Assembly: GCF_004364325.1 (NCBI RefSeq)
Contig: NZ_SOCP01000005.1
Location: forward strand, 124,001 to 188,000
Direction of reading: 5' to 3'
DNA length: 64,000 nt
Origin: Actinophytocola oryzae
GTDB taxonomy: Bacteria > Actinomycetota > Actinomycetes > Mycobacteriales > Pseudonocardiaceae
Shown here: positions 9,211-17,565 of the stretch, piece by piece
Layout of the letters: each line of letters starts with the position of its first letter
Numbering within the stretch: position 1 is the stretch's first letter
The notes under the pieces: model-generated
What the model saw: only the letters and a program-made list of their open reading frames with translations
Told to the model about the DNA's origin: nothing
Database searches by the model: none
Translations under genes and position numbers: made by a program

Positions 9211-9816
9211 GTGACGGACAGTTTGGTGTGGATCGACTGCGAGATGACCGGCCTCGACCTCAGCAAGGACGCGCTGGTCGAGATCGCCGTGCTGGTGACC
9301 GACTCAGAGCTCAACATCATCGACGAAGGCGTCGACATCGTCATCCACGCCGACGATGCCGTACTGGACACCATGCCGGACATCGTGCGGGAGATGCACG
9401 CCAACTCGGGCCTGACACCGCTGGTCAGGGCGTCGGCGGTGAGCGTGGCCGAGGCCGAGCTGCAGGTGCTCGACTACGTGCGCGGGCACATCCCGGACCC
9501 GCGCACCGCGCCCCTGTGCGGCAACTCCATCGCCACGGACCGCGGCTTCATCGCCCGCGACATGCCCGCGCTGGACGCCCACCTGCACTACCGGATGATC
9601 GACGTGTCCTCGATCAAGGAGCTGTGCAGGCGCTGGTACCCGCGCATCTACTACGCGCAGCCCGACAAGGGGCTGACCCACCGGGCGCTCGCCGACATCA
9701 AGGAGTCGATCCGCGAGCTCAGGTACTACCGGGGCACCGCGTTCGTCCCCCAGCCCGGACCGTCGAGTGACCAGGCAAAAGCCGTGGCAGAGGCCCTGAT
9801 GAAGGCCAAAGCATAA
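9211..9816 (+). CDS. orn: Oligoribonuclease
   Basis: A 201-residue DEDDh exonuclease that degrades 2-5 nucleotide RNAs, and pGpG from c-di-GMP turnover, to mononucleotides in the cytoplasm. The four metal ligands and the base are visible: Asp9 and Glu11 in [11 protein letters not shown], Asp in [15 protein letters not shown], and His plus Asp in [14 protein letters not shown]. Length and motifs match the family fully. Translation starts at a GTG (VTDSLVWID). The gene is monocistronic, 108 bases from the divergent ligase gene and 65 bases upstream of tRNA-His. Confidence 0.95.
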   Translation: MTDSLVWIDCEMTGLDLSKDALVEIAVLVTDSELNIIDEGVDIVIHADDAVLDTMPDIVREMHANSGLTPLVRASAVSVAEAELQVLDYVRGHIPDPRTAPLCGNSIATDRGFIARDMPALDAHLHYRMIDVSSIKELCRRWYPRIYYAQPDKGLTHRALADIKESIRELRYYRGTAFVPQPGPSSDQAKAVAEALMKAKA

Positions 9817-9881
9817 CCGTTTGCCAACCCCCGGAACCGGCACGTTACGATATGTCCGCCGGTCCCGGTGGAGCGGCGATG

Positions 9882-9957
9882 GTGGGTGTAGCTCAGCTGG
9901 TAGAGCACCTGGTTGTGGTCCAGGATGTCGCGGGTTCAAGTCCCGTCACTCACCCCA
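9882..9957 (+). tRNA. tRNA-His (anticodon GTG)
   Basis: A full cloverleaf can be folded. The acceptor GTGGGTG pairs with CACTCAC (one G-U). The D-arm is GCTC/GAGC, the anticodon stem CTGG/CCAG carries the loop TTGTGGT with anticodon GTG, and the T-arm is GCGGG-TTCAAGT-CCCGT. The 3' CCA is encoded (9955-9957). An extra G at 9881 can serve as the G-1 that marks tRNA-His. It lies directly downstream of orn. Confidence 0.95.
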
Positions 9958-10050
9958 GTGTTCGCGCAGGTCAGAGGCGGTCGCGTCGGAGTTTTCCTCC
10001 CGCGCGGTCGCCTTTCTCGTTGGGGCGATGCTCCGGTTGATCTCTTGAGC

Positions 10051-10602
10051 GTGACTCCTCTCGTTCACCTCCCGGTCGCCTCGTGGCGGCAGGCTCCCCG
10101 GGTGCCAGTTGCTGCTCCCTCGCGGGCGGAGCTGCGGGGGGAACGGTTCGCCGGCCGGATGGCGTGGGTCGTCCGTCGGCTTCCCTTCGGGCTCGCCCGG
10201 GTCGTCCCGGTCGATCTGCTCGGGTTCGCGACCGTGAACGCGTTCTGCTTCGCGGTGGACATCCTGCTTTTGTCGGTCCTGCGTTCGGGGCTGTCACTGC
10301 CGCTGTGGATCTCTGTTTCCGTCGCATATGCCTGCGCCTTCGCGGTAAGTTTCCTCCTCAACCGGACGTTGAACTTTCGGTCGCATGCGGCAGTCGGGCC
10401 CCAGGCCGGCCTGTTCGCCGTCGTCGTGGTGGTCGACTACCTCGCGCTGATCCTCGGCGTCGGGACCGGATTGGCCGCGCTCGGCGTCGACTACCGGCTG
10501 GCCCGGGTCGCGGCAGGGGCGTGCGAGGCCGGGTACATGTACTGCGCCATGCGGTTTCTGGTGTTTCGTCCGCGCCGGGTTCCGGATCTCGCTACGGATT
10601 GA
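10051..10602 (+). CDS. GtrA-like membrane protein
   Basis: About 183 residues with four hydrophobic segments (for example DLLGFATVNAFCFAVDILLL, ISVSVAYACAFAVSFLLNRTLNF and AGLFAVVVVVDYLALILGV), ending in AMRFLVFRPRR. The pattern NRTLNFR after the second helix is typical of GtrA proteins, small membrane proteins thought to help flip lipid-linked sugars for cell-surface glycosylation. The start is uncertain. GTG at 10051, GTG at 10102 and ATG at 10159 are all in frame without a strong ribosome-binding site. Third-position GC is high from 10051, so the longest form is given. No glycosyltransferase gene is beside it. Confidence 0.65.
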   Translation: MTPLVHLPVASWRQAPRVPVAAPSRAELRGERFAGRMAWVVRRLPFGLARVVPVDLLGFATVNAFCFAVDILLLSVLRSGLSLPLWISVSVAYACAFAVSFLLNRTLNFRSHAAVGPQAGLFAVVVVVDYLALILGVGTGLAALGVDYRLARVAAGACEAGYMYCAMRFLVFRPRRVPDLATD

Positions 10603-10724
10603 CGCCTTTCCTGATTCTTCGTGGATCGCGCCCGCATGTCTGTAACAGGCAGCAACATCGGGACGACGAATTCGGTGACTGACGGTGATCGCTGTTGGTC
10701 AGGGCAATTGTCGAAAGTCGGGAA

Positions 10725-11009
10725 ATGACTCAGAAATCCGTTGACGGGACGACTCCTCCGCGGGTGGGCGCGGTGCGGGCCATGCTCTGCGTGGGACTTC
10801 TCGGTTCCGCCGCCACCGTCGCCCTCGGCCCGGACCCGGCTGCGGTGACCTGGGCCGCCTGCGGCGTGTTCCTCGCCTGCCTGGTCGCCGTCGTGTTCCG
10901 TGCCCTCGGCCGGGCCTCCAGGCGTGTCGACGCCATCCTCGGCGACGTGCTCACCAGCGAGAAGTCCCCCGCTGACGAGCCGTCACCCGAGTTGCGGAAG
11001 ACCGCCTGA
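10725..11009 (+). CDS. Small two-helix membrane protein, hypothetical
   Basis: A 94-residue product with two hydrophobic helices (AVRAMLCVGLLGSAATVAL and WAACGVFLACLVAVVFRAL) followed by a charged cytoplasmic tail. The ATG at 10725 is favoured over an upstream TTG at 10695. It ends 2 bases from the stop of the convergent L,D-transpeptidase gene. No family is recognised. Confidence 0.5.
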   Translation: MTQKSVDGTTPPRVGAVRAMLCVGLLGSAATVALGPDPAAVTWAACGVFLACLVAVVFRALGRASRRVDAILGDVLTSEKSPADEPSPELRKTA

Positions 11010-11011
11010 CG

Positions 11012-12223
11012 TTACTTCTTGCCACCCGCCGCCCACTGGTCCCACGGGACCTGCCAGTCGCCGAGGCCGTCCCACGACTCCAGCACCGGGCCGCCACTGT
11101 TCTGGACGACGATCACGTCACCCTTGTTCGAGATGCTCTGTAACCAGCGGGCGTTCTCCGTGGTCATGTTGATGCACCCGTGACTCACGTTGCGGTGCCC
11201 CTGGTCGCCGACCGACCACGGCGCCGAGTGGTAGAAGATCCCGCTGTTCGACATGCGGCTCGCCACCGCGACCGTGGTCCGGTAGCCGTTCGCCGCGTCC
11301 GCCGGGACGCCGTAGGTGCTCGAGTCCATCGTGTAGTCCGTGTGCTCGCTCATCACGACGTAGGTGCCCACCGGCGTCTCGTGGCCCGGCTTGCCCATCG
11401 AGATCGGGATGGTGCGGACCACGGCGCCGTTGACGGTCACCGTCATCTGATGGGTGGCGCCGTCCGCGTTGGCGACCACTGCGTCACCGACGGTGACGAC
11501 CGCCGTGCGGCTGTCGTTGCCGTAGACGCCGTTGCCGAAGTCCCTGCCGTAGATCGAGGCGTTGATCGTGATCCTGGTGCCTGCCGCCCAGTACTCCTTC
11601 GGACGCCAGTGCACCTCCTTGTCGGAGTACCAGTAGAAGGCGCCCTCGGCCGCCGGCTCACTGTGGACCTGGATCGCCTGCTGGGCCGCCGCCTTGTTGG
11701 CCACGGGGGCGTCGAAGTAGAACGCGAGCGGCTGGCCGACCCCGACGACCTGCCCGTCCAGCGGGTTCATCGACAGGTCGGCCTTGACGCGGGGCGCCGC
11801 GGTGCTGAACACGGACGTGACCGTGGCGTCCTTACCGTCCGTGCCCCTGCCGGTGGCGGTAGCCGTGTAGGTCTTGCCGAAGCCGAGCGGCTCGGTCGTC
11901 TGCCAGGTGGTGGCGTCCGGCGACAGGACGCCTGCCACCGGCTGCCCGGCCTCGTTGACCACCAGGACCTGGGTGACCTTGCCGTCGACGGCCGCGATGG
12001 TGACCGGCGCGCCCGGCTCGACGCCTGCCGCCCTGTCTCCCGGCGCGATCGTGAGCGCGACCGGCTTCCTGGGCGGCGCCGGCCTGGCGCTCGACGTCGA
12101 GCGGGGCTTCGCGTCGTCGCCCTGCTCTCCGGAGGCGGAACTGCTGGTACAGGACGTGACCAGCAACACGGCCAGCACAGCCACTCCGCCGAGGAGTAAG
12201 CCGGATCGTCCGGTCCGCGTCAT
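11012..12223 (-). CDS. L,D-transpeptidase lipoprotein (Ig-like domains plus YkuD domain)
   Basis: A 403-residue exported protein that makes 3-3 cross-links in peptidoglycan. The N-terminus MTRTGRSGLLLGGVAVL leads to a lipobox VTSC, so it should be lipid-anchored outside the membrane. Two Ig-like domains follow, with the typical KPVALTIAPGDRAAGVEPG and MNPLDGQVVGVGQPLAFYF segments. The C-terminal YkuD catalytic domain carries the signature HSAPWSVGDQGHRNVSHGC, whose His and Cys are the catalytic pair. This layout matches mycobacterial Ldt enzymes, the targets of carbapenems. The start at 12223 is set by the signal peptide; the frame upstream to 12298 would bury it. Single gene. Confidence 0.92.
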   Translation of the reverse strand: MTRTGRSGLLLGGVAVLAVLLVTSCTSSSASGEQGDDAKPRSTSSARPAPPRKPVALTIAPGDRAAGVEPGAPVTIAAVDGKVTQVLVVNEAGQPVAGVLSPDATTWQTTEPLGFGKTYTATATGRGTDGKDATVTSVFSTAAPRVKADLSMNPLDGQVVGVGQPLAFYFDAPVANKAAAQQAIQVHSEPAAEGAFYWYSDKEVHWRPKEYWAAGTRITINASIYGRDFGNGVYGNDSRTAVVTVGDAVVANADGATHQMTVTVNGAVVRTIPISMGKPGHETPVGTYVVMSEHTDYTMDSSTYGVPADAANGYRTTVAVASRMSNSGIFYHSAPWSVGDQGHRNVSHGCINMTTENARWLQSISNKGDVIVVQNSGGPVLESWDGLGDWQVPWDQWAAGGKK

Positions 12224-12379
12224 GTCGAACCCCCATTCGCCAAGGTCGTCACCCGACAGTGTGCCCGATAGGTCCAACCTCCAGACCACGAGATCCACCC
12301 GGAAGGGGAATCCGGTTTCGGGGGGTCATGGGGGGCGTGATAGCGTTCCTACGTCGCGCTGGAGCACACCACTCCACAC

Positions 12380-12455
12380 GCGCCGCTAGCTCAATTGGCA
12401 GAGCAGCTGGCTCTTAACCAGCGGGTTCGGGGTTCGAGTCCCTGGCGGCGTACCA
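12380..12455 (+). tRNA. tRNA-Lys (anticodon CTT)
   Basis: The cloverleaf has acceptor GCGCCGC pairing with GCGGCGT (first pair G-U), D-arm GCTC/GAGC, anticodon stem GCTGG/CCAGC with loop CTCTTAA (anticodon CTT), T-arm GGGG-TTCGAGT-CCCT, discriminator A and encoded CCA. Its 3' half is repeated at 34841-34883, and an integrase remnant lies 12 bases downstream. It is therefore the attachment site of the island to its right, with the element having restored the 3' end of the tRNA. Confidence 0.95.
12411..12453 (+). repeat. Left attachment repeat inside tRNA-Lys
   Basis: Starts at the anticodon loop (CTCTTAACCAGCGGG) and runs through the T-arm and acceptor of the tRNA. It matches 34841-34883 with differences only at 12437 (A versus G) and 12449 (C versus T). 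Matching stops abruptly on both sides, so the 43 bp define the att core. Confidence 0.85.
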
Positions 12456-12467
12456 TCAGACCCCAGG

Positions 12468-13048
12468 TCAACATTCATGTTGACCTGGGGTTATGTCGTT
12501 TCGAGTGCTGTTTCTCGCTCGTTCCGACCGTCCATCTCGGGCTGATGCGTGCCCGAGAATGTTGATCTTGGTTCGCGGGATTATCCGGGCCGTGGCCTTG
12601 GCAGCCGAGTGCGCCAGTTCTGGAAGCACGTTGGTGTACAGGTCGCTGGTAGTGGTGATCGAGGCGTGCCGGAGCATGTGCTGGACGACCTTCATGTCCA
12701 CCCCCGCCGCGAGGGCGATGGTCGCCGCGCCGTGACGCAGGTCATGCAGCCAGATCGGCGGCAACCCAACCTGCTGAGCCAGGAACTTGAACCGCTCAGT
12801 GACGTCGGCGGGGGTGCAGCGGGCCGCTGTCTTCCTCGGTGAACACCAACCCCGTCTCCACCCACTTCACCCCGACAGTCTCCCGCTCGACGCCCTGACG
12901 CTTCCAATGCGCGTGCGGGATCAGCGCGGTGTCGGCGTCGAGGGCCACCGTGGCCGCGGAGTCGTCGGGCTTGGAGTGTCCATGCCGGTCTCCCAGCCGT
13001 ACTCCACGAACTGGTTGAACACGTCGATCGACCCGGCGTCGAGATGTG
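12468..13048 (-). pseudogene. Tyrosine recombinase (phage-type integrase), truncated and frameshifted
   Basis: The C-terminal catalytic half of an actinobacterial integrase is readable in two frames. One gives TVALDADTALIPHAHWKRQ, VGVKWVETGLVFTEEDSGPL and HP. The next gives ADVTERFKFLAQQ, GLPPIWLHDLRHGAATIAL, VVQHMLRHASITTTSDLY and TNVLPELAH. Catalytic Arg (LHDLRHG), His (LRHAS) and Tyr (SDLYTNV) are all present. An extra base in a G run at about 12810-12814 breaks the frame. The N-terminal DNA-binding half is missing beyond about 13050. The gene points toward tRNA-Lys, as expected for the element's own integrase, and should be inactive. Confidence 0.8.
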
Positions 13049-13069
13049 TATCGATCCAGCGCTGCCCAG

Positions 13070-13617
13070 GCTTCGCACCGCGCCGACATCATCGATCAGG
13101 TCGGCGCCGACCTGATCGTGCTGCCACCGCATGAGGCCCAGGAGACACTGCGCGAGCACTACCACCGCCAGCGGGAATGGGCGTTGGCCGGTCTCGACGC
13201 CAAAACCGCCAAACGAAAGAGGGAAACGGGTTCCACAGCCGAACAACTGGCGCAGCTGCCCGAGGACATGCTCATGGCCGACACGGTCGGGCTCATCTAT
13301 GACGAGGTCGAAGGACTCAACCTACTACCGCGACTTCGGCCGCCTCGACGAACTGTTCGCAGACCCCGTGCTGGCGCGCGACCGCACTCGCCTCACCCAG
13401 CTACGCGAATACCTGGATGACGACTCCGTCTCCCCGCTGGCAATCCGCCGGCTCGCGCAGCGCCACCCCGACAACGCCGATAAGGTCTTCCCCGCAAACC
13501 CGGCTTCACCTGGGCGCGGGACGGGGAGAACCTGCTCCGTCGCCGCAAGAAGGCGTTCTTCGACGAAGACCCGGCATCTCCACGGTCGGCGAACGCCTCA
13601 CCGAACTGCTCCGGTGA
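13070..13617 (+). pseudogene. Decayed gene of unknown function, 5'-truncated with three frameshifts
   Basis: Coding-like sequence switches frame three times. It begins HRADIIDQVGADLIVLPPHE, then after about 13315 reads YYRDFGRLDELFADPVLARD and RRLAQRHPDNADKVFPAN. After about 13497 it reads GFTWARDGENLLRRRKKAFF and DEDP, and after about 13580 GISTVGERLTELLR up to a stop. Joined, these give a sensible, charged, soluble protein end of about 180 residues. The beginning is cut off where it meets the integrase remnant near 13050. I do not recognise the family. The repeated single-base shifts argue for a dead gene rather than one sequencing error. Confidence 0.5.
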
Positions 13618-13618
13618 C

Positions 13619-15103
13619 TCACGACGTCCAGTTGGTCAGGCCGCCCCAGCCAGCTGGCATTGTCAGTGCTGACGGTGGTCGGCCCAGGTAGGTGGCATAG
13701 ACGGCGTGCAGCCACGCCTCGACCGTCCCCGGCCGGAACTCCAGGTCAGCGAACGAGACGAATCCCTTGGCGTGCTGTCCCTTGCAGCGGGCACGCAGCT
13801 CGATCGTGGCGTTGTCCTCGTCGAGGCCGGTGACCACGACCGGGTTCCCCAGCAACGTGGCCTGGACCGGGAAGTCGATCTCCTCCTCCAGCACCGTCAG
13901 GAACGCGGTCATCTGCTCGTACTCGCCGTACGCGTCAGTGAGGATCACCTCGGTGTCCTCTCGCATCTGGGCTTCGGCATCCCGCTCGTCCGTCCCCAAC
14001 CTGGCGAGGCGGGCGTTGATGCCAGCCTGGTCGAACGCGATCCAGGCGGGCTCGTCACTGTCCTCTACCGGCGCGTCACCGCGGCCGTCCACACAGACCG
14101 GAAGCTCGGTCGCCGGGTCGACGATCTTCTCCAGCATGATGTCGTGCCGCCAGTCGTCACCGAAGTCGTAGGTGTAGGTGACGGGTTTGCGGGCACGGGC
14201 GAACACCTCGGCCAGCGTGACCTTGCACTCGTCGTGCTCGACGTCGAAGTACGGATCGCCGTACCGGCGCCGCCCGACGGTGAACCCGTGCAGATGGTCA
14301 CCCTCCCAGGCGAAGGCGACCTGGATGACCTCGTGCAACTCCCCCAGCGTGGCCGATGCCGGCATGTGCACGCGACGCCAGCACGTAGGCCGCACGTGCC
14401 GCAGGACGATCTTGAGCTGATACGTCCCGTCCTCCTGGCCGTCGTTCGTCCTGAACAACGACGCACCTCGCAAGCCGATCACCGCCATGGCCCACCGGCC
14501 CAGTGGCGTGATCCGCCGCTTTGCCGTGTTGGTGACGGCCCCGAACGCGGACAGTAACTCGACCGTCGCCTCGGCCGGATCACGCGCGCCGAACCCGCGG
14601 TCGAAGGTCTCGTGCAACCTCGCATGGATGACGGCGAGAGTGACCGCTTTCGACAGTTCCGCGCCGGTCGGCACCGGGTCGTCGGCCAACACGGTCAACG
14701 CCAGCCTGCCGATCTCGATCGCATCCGCTCCGTCATCGGCGTCGAACAGACCGGCCAGAGCCGCCGCGAACCCTCGGGCCCACAGGTCGAGCACCTCGGC
14801 AGAATTGGCGGACCGCCAGCCCGTCACGGCCGGCGTGGCCACGGCACGACCACCATCGACGGACAGCAGCCCCGAGCCAAGCGCCGCCTGCCACGGCCAG
14901 TGCAACGCCGGCACATCCGCCGCGCTGCGTACCCAGTCCGGCAACTCGACACCCAGCGCGCCACCCGCCGCTGGCACGTCCGCCCTGCGCAGCACCCCTT
15001 TGGCCGTCACCGCCCGGCCCGTGCCAACCCAACCCGCCAGGACAACTGCACCTCGCAGCGCGGCACACTCTCGCGCCGAACGAGCAAGATCGTAACCATC
15101 CAC
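13619..15103 (-). CDS. Plasmid pRiA4b ORF-3-like family protein
   Basis: A 494-residue protein. The C-terminal half has the pRiA4b ORF-3 fold: YQLKIVLRHVRPTCWRRVHM, LGELHEVIQVAFAWEGDHLH, DVEHDECKVTLAEVF and YTYDFGDDWRHDI. This domain is common on plasmids and integrated elements, and its biochemical role is unknown. The N-terminal half (residues 1-230) is helical and not recognised. A C-terminal segment RARCKGQHAKGFVSFADLEF may form a small extra domain. The GTG at 15103 (VDGYDLARSARECAAL) was taken as start because conservation begins there; no clear ribosome-binding site is seen. It is one of few intact genes at this decayed end of the island. Confidence 0.75.
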   Translation of the reverse strand: MDGYDLARSARECAALRGAVVLAGWVGTGRAVTAKGVLRRADVPAAGGALGVELPDWVRSAADVPALHWPWQAALGSGLLSVDGGRAVATPAVTGWRSANSAEVLDLWARGFAAALAGLFDADDGADAIEIGRLALTVLADDPVPTGAELSKAVTLAVIHARLHETFDRGFGARDPAEATVELLSAFGAVTNTAKRRITPLGRWAMAVIGLRGASLFRTNDGQEDGTYQLKIVLRHVRPTCWRRVHMPASATLGELHEVIQVAFAWEGDHLHGFTVGRRRYGDPYFDVEHDECKVTLAEVFARARKPVTYTYDFGDDWRHDIMLEKIVDPATELPVCVDGRGDAPVEDSDEPAWIAFDQAGINARLARLGTDERDAEAQMREDTEVILTDAYGEYEQMTAFLTVLEEEIDFPVQATLLGNPVVVTGLDEDNATIELRARCKGQHAKGFVSFADLEFRPGTVEAWLHAVYATYLGRPPSALTMPAGWGGLTNWTS

Positions 15104-15367
15104 CGCACCAGGGTAGAGCGATGAAGGACACCGCGTTGGCGGCAGTGTCGGTCCGGGTGTCAGCGTGGTAGCAACCGGGGTGGTGTTGAACGATCTACAA
15201 CGAGAACTGCGTGAGTTCGCCACCCAGCGGGGGCACGGTCGCGCAGATCGAAGCCACGGCGAAGGCCAAGAACCTGACGGTCCGTCACGTAGATCTCAAC
15301 GGCCAGTTCCGTTGTGGCGGCAGCTCTTGTGCTACGTCGGCTGGCGACGTGGCGCTCGGCAACTATG
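15104..15367. other. Intergenic stretch with a possible coding scrap
   Basis: No intact gene is supported. On the + strand a short frame reads GGTVAQIEATAKAKNLTVRH and LNGQFRCGGSSCATSAGD, which looks like a fragment of a small Cys-containing secreted protein. It lacks a believable start and runs into the DUF2075 remnant on the other strand. It may be left over from an earlier insertion or deletion. Confidence 0.3.
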
Positions 15368-16068
15368 TCAACGACAATATCTGTGAAAGAACCCATTGGT
15401 CTCAGGATCTTCGGAGTACAAGCACACGCCTTGCATTCCTCGTGTCATGAGCACTTTGTAGGTGTTACGAGCGAGTTCAAGGAATTCCTTCGCACGCACC
15501 CTTTTCACCGACGTGTCGTGGGACTCATTCGGCTGCGGCCGCCATCGCCCATCACGGACCACAAGATCTTTCCCGAAAATGACGCCCGCCCAGTCGTACT
15601 CGAACCCTTGCGCGGTGTAGACGCAGCCGACCTGACCCGAGCCGTCAGGATCGGACGCCCCGATGGCGCTCTTGCCGGAACCGGGGCCACCGCGGACCAC
15701 GACCACCGTCTTGCGTCCTCGTCGAACAGCACCAACGCGGGACTGATCTCCCTCATGTACGACCACTGTTTCAGTTCGACGAGCACGTAGGATGACTGGC
15801 CGGTCTTTGGGTGAACTCCGCACAGCACCGCATCGACTCTGCGTGGGCTGTACGGAAGGCGGTGTTCAAGGAGCACCTGAACGTGCCCGAGCCCTGCGTC
15901 GCACAGCAGGTCCAGCAGCAGCGGAACGCTGTTCCGCCATGCGCCCGGTTCTCCCTCGTCCGCGCGCAGGTACTTCACGCGGGTCTGGTCCGCCAGGGTT
16001 CGCACCAGGTCTTCACGATCTGCGCGCGCCAGGTTCCACGCAGTGTCCGGTATCGACGGCAACGCCAC
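15368..16068 (-). pseudogene. DUF2075-type nuclease/AAA ATPase, internally deleted
   Basis: Three separated parts of one protein family remain. The N-terminal nuclease-like domain includes LLLDLLCDAGLGHVQVLLEH, RRVDAVLCGV and SSYVLVELKQWSYM, with a PD-(D/E)xK-like D...E-x-K. After a frame change near 15715 the Walker A segment KTVVVVRGGPGSGKSAIG follows. Directly after it comes the C-terminal part GQVGCVYTAQGFEYDWAGVI, with RNTYKVLMTRGMQGVCLYSE and DPETNGFF. In intact relatives, roughly 250 residues of ATPase lie between Walker A and GQVGC, so two deletions have occurred. Such proteins are common in defence islands. This copy cannot work as an ATPase. Confidence 0.75.
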
Positions 16069-16156
16069 CCCCAGGAATCACTCTTTCGAGTTAACCTGGG
16101 CAGGTTGCAACCCGCACATTCCGTAACCTGTCGGCACGCTCACCTGACCAGACCCG

Positions 16157-17565
16157 TCAGCTCGAGCGCATGAACACTCGCTTCTCCATCAGGACAGCAC
16201 TCGCGGACGACATATCGGCGAGTCGCTCGGCCACCGTGCGCTCTGCCAGGGCCGGCGGTAGCGCCACCGAGAACTTCAGGCCGGACAACGCGTTTCGATC
16301 GACTGACGGCAGACGCAGCCGTACTTCGTCGTCGAGTGCCGTCTGGATTTCCTTGACCGTGAGACCGGACCGCAGGCGCAGTGACCGGTCACCGATCCGC
16401 TGTTGCCGATCCACCAGCTCTGGCAGGCTCACCGCGAGGCACCGGTTGGCTGCTGTGCCTGCCCACGTCCACCATCGCGTCTCGTCGTCGGCCTGCCGGA
16501 TGACCGTCGCGTCGACGGTGATGTTCGCCCCATGATCGCTTCGTAGTTCCGCGATCGCGGAAATCGCACGCCGGGTGAGTGTGATGCCCTGCGGATCCGA
16601 CCCACCGAGGAAGTCCCGCATGCCTCTGGCCAGTTCGAACGACACACCGCCGTTACGACCACCCCACTTCGCTTTGCCCGGCAGGTCAGTCGGTTCGACC
16701 TGGCACCGTCGGCGTTGCCAGTCGATCGAGGTGACGAGCCAACTCCGGCCGGCGAGCAGGAGCACCCGAGGTCCACCGACGCCGTCCGCGACCAGTAGGT
16801 CGTCACCGACCATGCCGATCTCGGTCCGGCCCGCGAGCACGAGGAACTGTGGAGCGGCGCTGAAGACGGCCGTCAGGTCGGAGAAGTAGCGACGACCGAA
16901 CCTCCGCTCGGCCTCCCGGCCGATGACAGCCAGGTCGCCGATGGTTCGAGGTAGCCCTCGGCAACCAGGTGCTGAACGATGTCCGTACCGGAGTCGTCAA
17001 ACACGGGCAGGTCGCCCCACCAGTCCCGCCAAGTGCGGGTGCCGACCACACCTTCCTGCAGGGCGAGCGCGAGGATCTGCTGAGCCATGATGTGCCGGGG
17101 CGCGGGTGGTGCCTCGACCGGCTCCACCCAGCCCTGTGACCACCGCAGCAACAGCCCACACGCGTGGGCTACCGCTTCGGTGTCCAGGCACAGGAAGAGG
17201 CAGTTCCGGTGACCGTCCCTCCGCCCGGTGCGGCCTAGTCGCTGGAGGAACGAGGCGACGGTGCGTGGCGCGTCGAGCTGGATCACCCGGTCCAGGTCGC
17301 CGACGTCGATCCCCAGCTCCAACGTCGAGGTGGCCACGATGACGCAGTCGCGCTCGGTGGCGAACGCCTCCTCGGCGCGACGGCGTTCCGTCGCGGCCAG
17401 CGACGAGTGCGACAGGAACGTCGTCACGCCCCTGGCCGTCAACGCCGCGCCCAACTCCTCCGCACGCCGCCTGCTGTCCACGAACACCAGCCGCTTCTCC
17501 CCCTGGTGCAGTAGGGAGATCACCTTCGCGGCGTTGTCGACCGAACCGACGACGCTCGGCCTGGG
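16157..17565 (-). pseudogene. brxHI: BrxHI (BREX type 2 helicase), 3' part only, frameshifted
   Basis: A SF2 (Lhr-like) helicase C-terminal half. The read begins PRPSVVGSVDNAAKVISLL, then GEKRLVFVDSRRRAEELGAA, the motif V region ERDCVIVATSTLELGIDVGD, and motif VI VASFLQRLGRTGRRDG. It continues to VAEGYLEPS, where one base is lost or gained near 16945. The next frame carries TIGDLAVIGREAERRFGRR, AAPQFLVLAGRTEIGMVGDD and the C-terminal domain to 16157. The ATP-binding half is absent. The fragment follows pglX directly on the same strand. In BREX type 2 loci brxHI is the last gene, so this is best read as what remains after a deletion. Confidence 0.7.

Noticed and set aside
16997..17565. Arg/Gly-rich C-terminal domain of PglX
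   Set aside because: It is the brxHI coding sequence read in the wrong frame; the family-like sequence continues in another frame.
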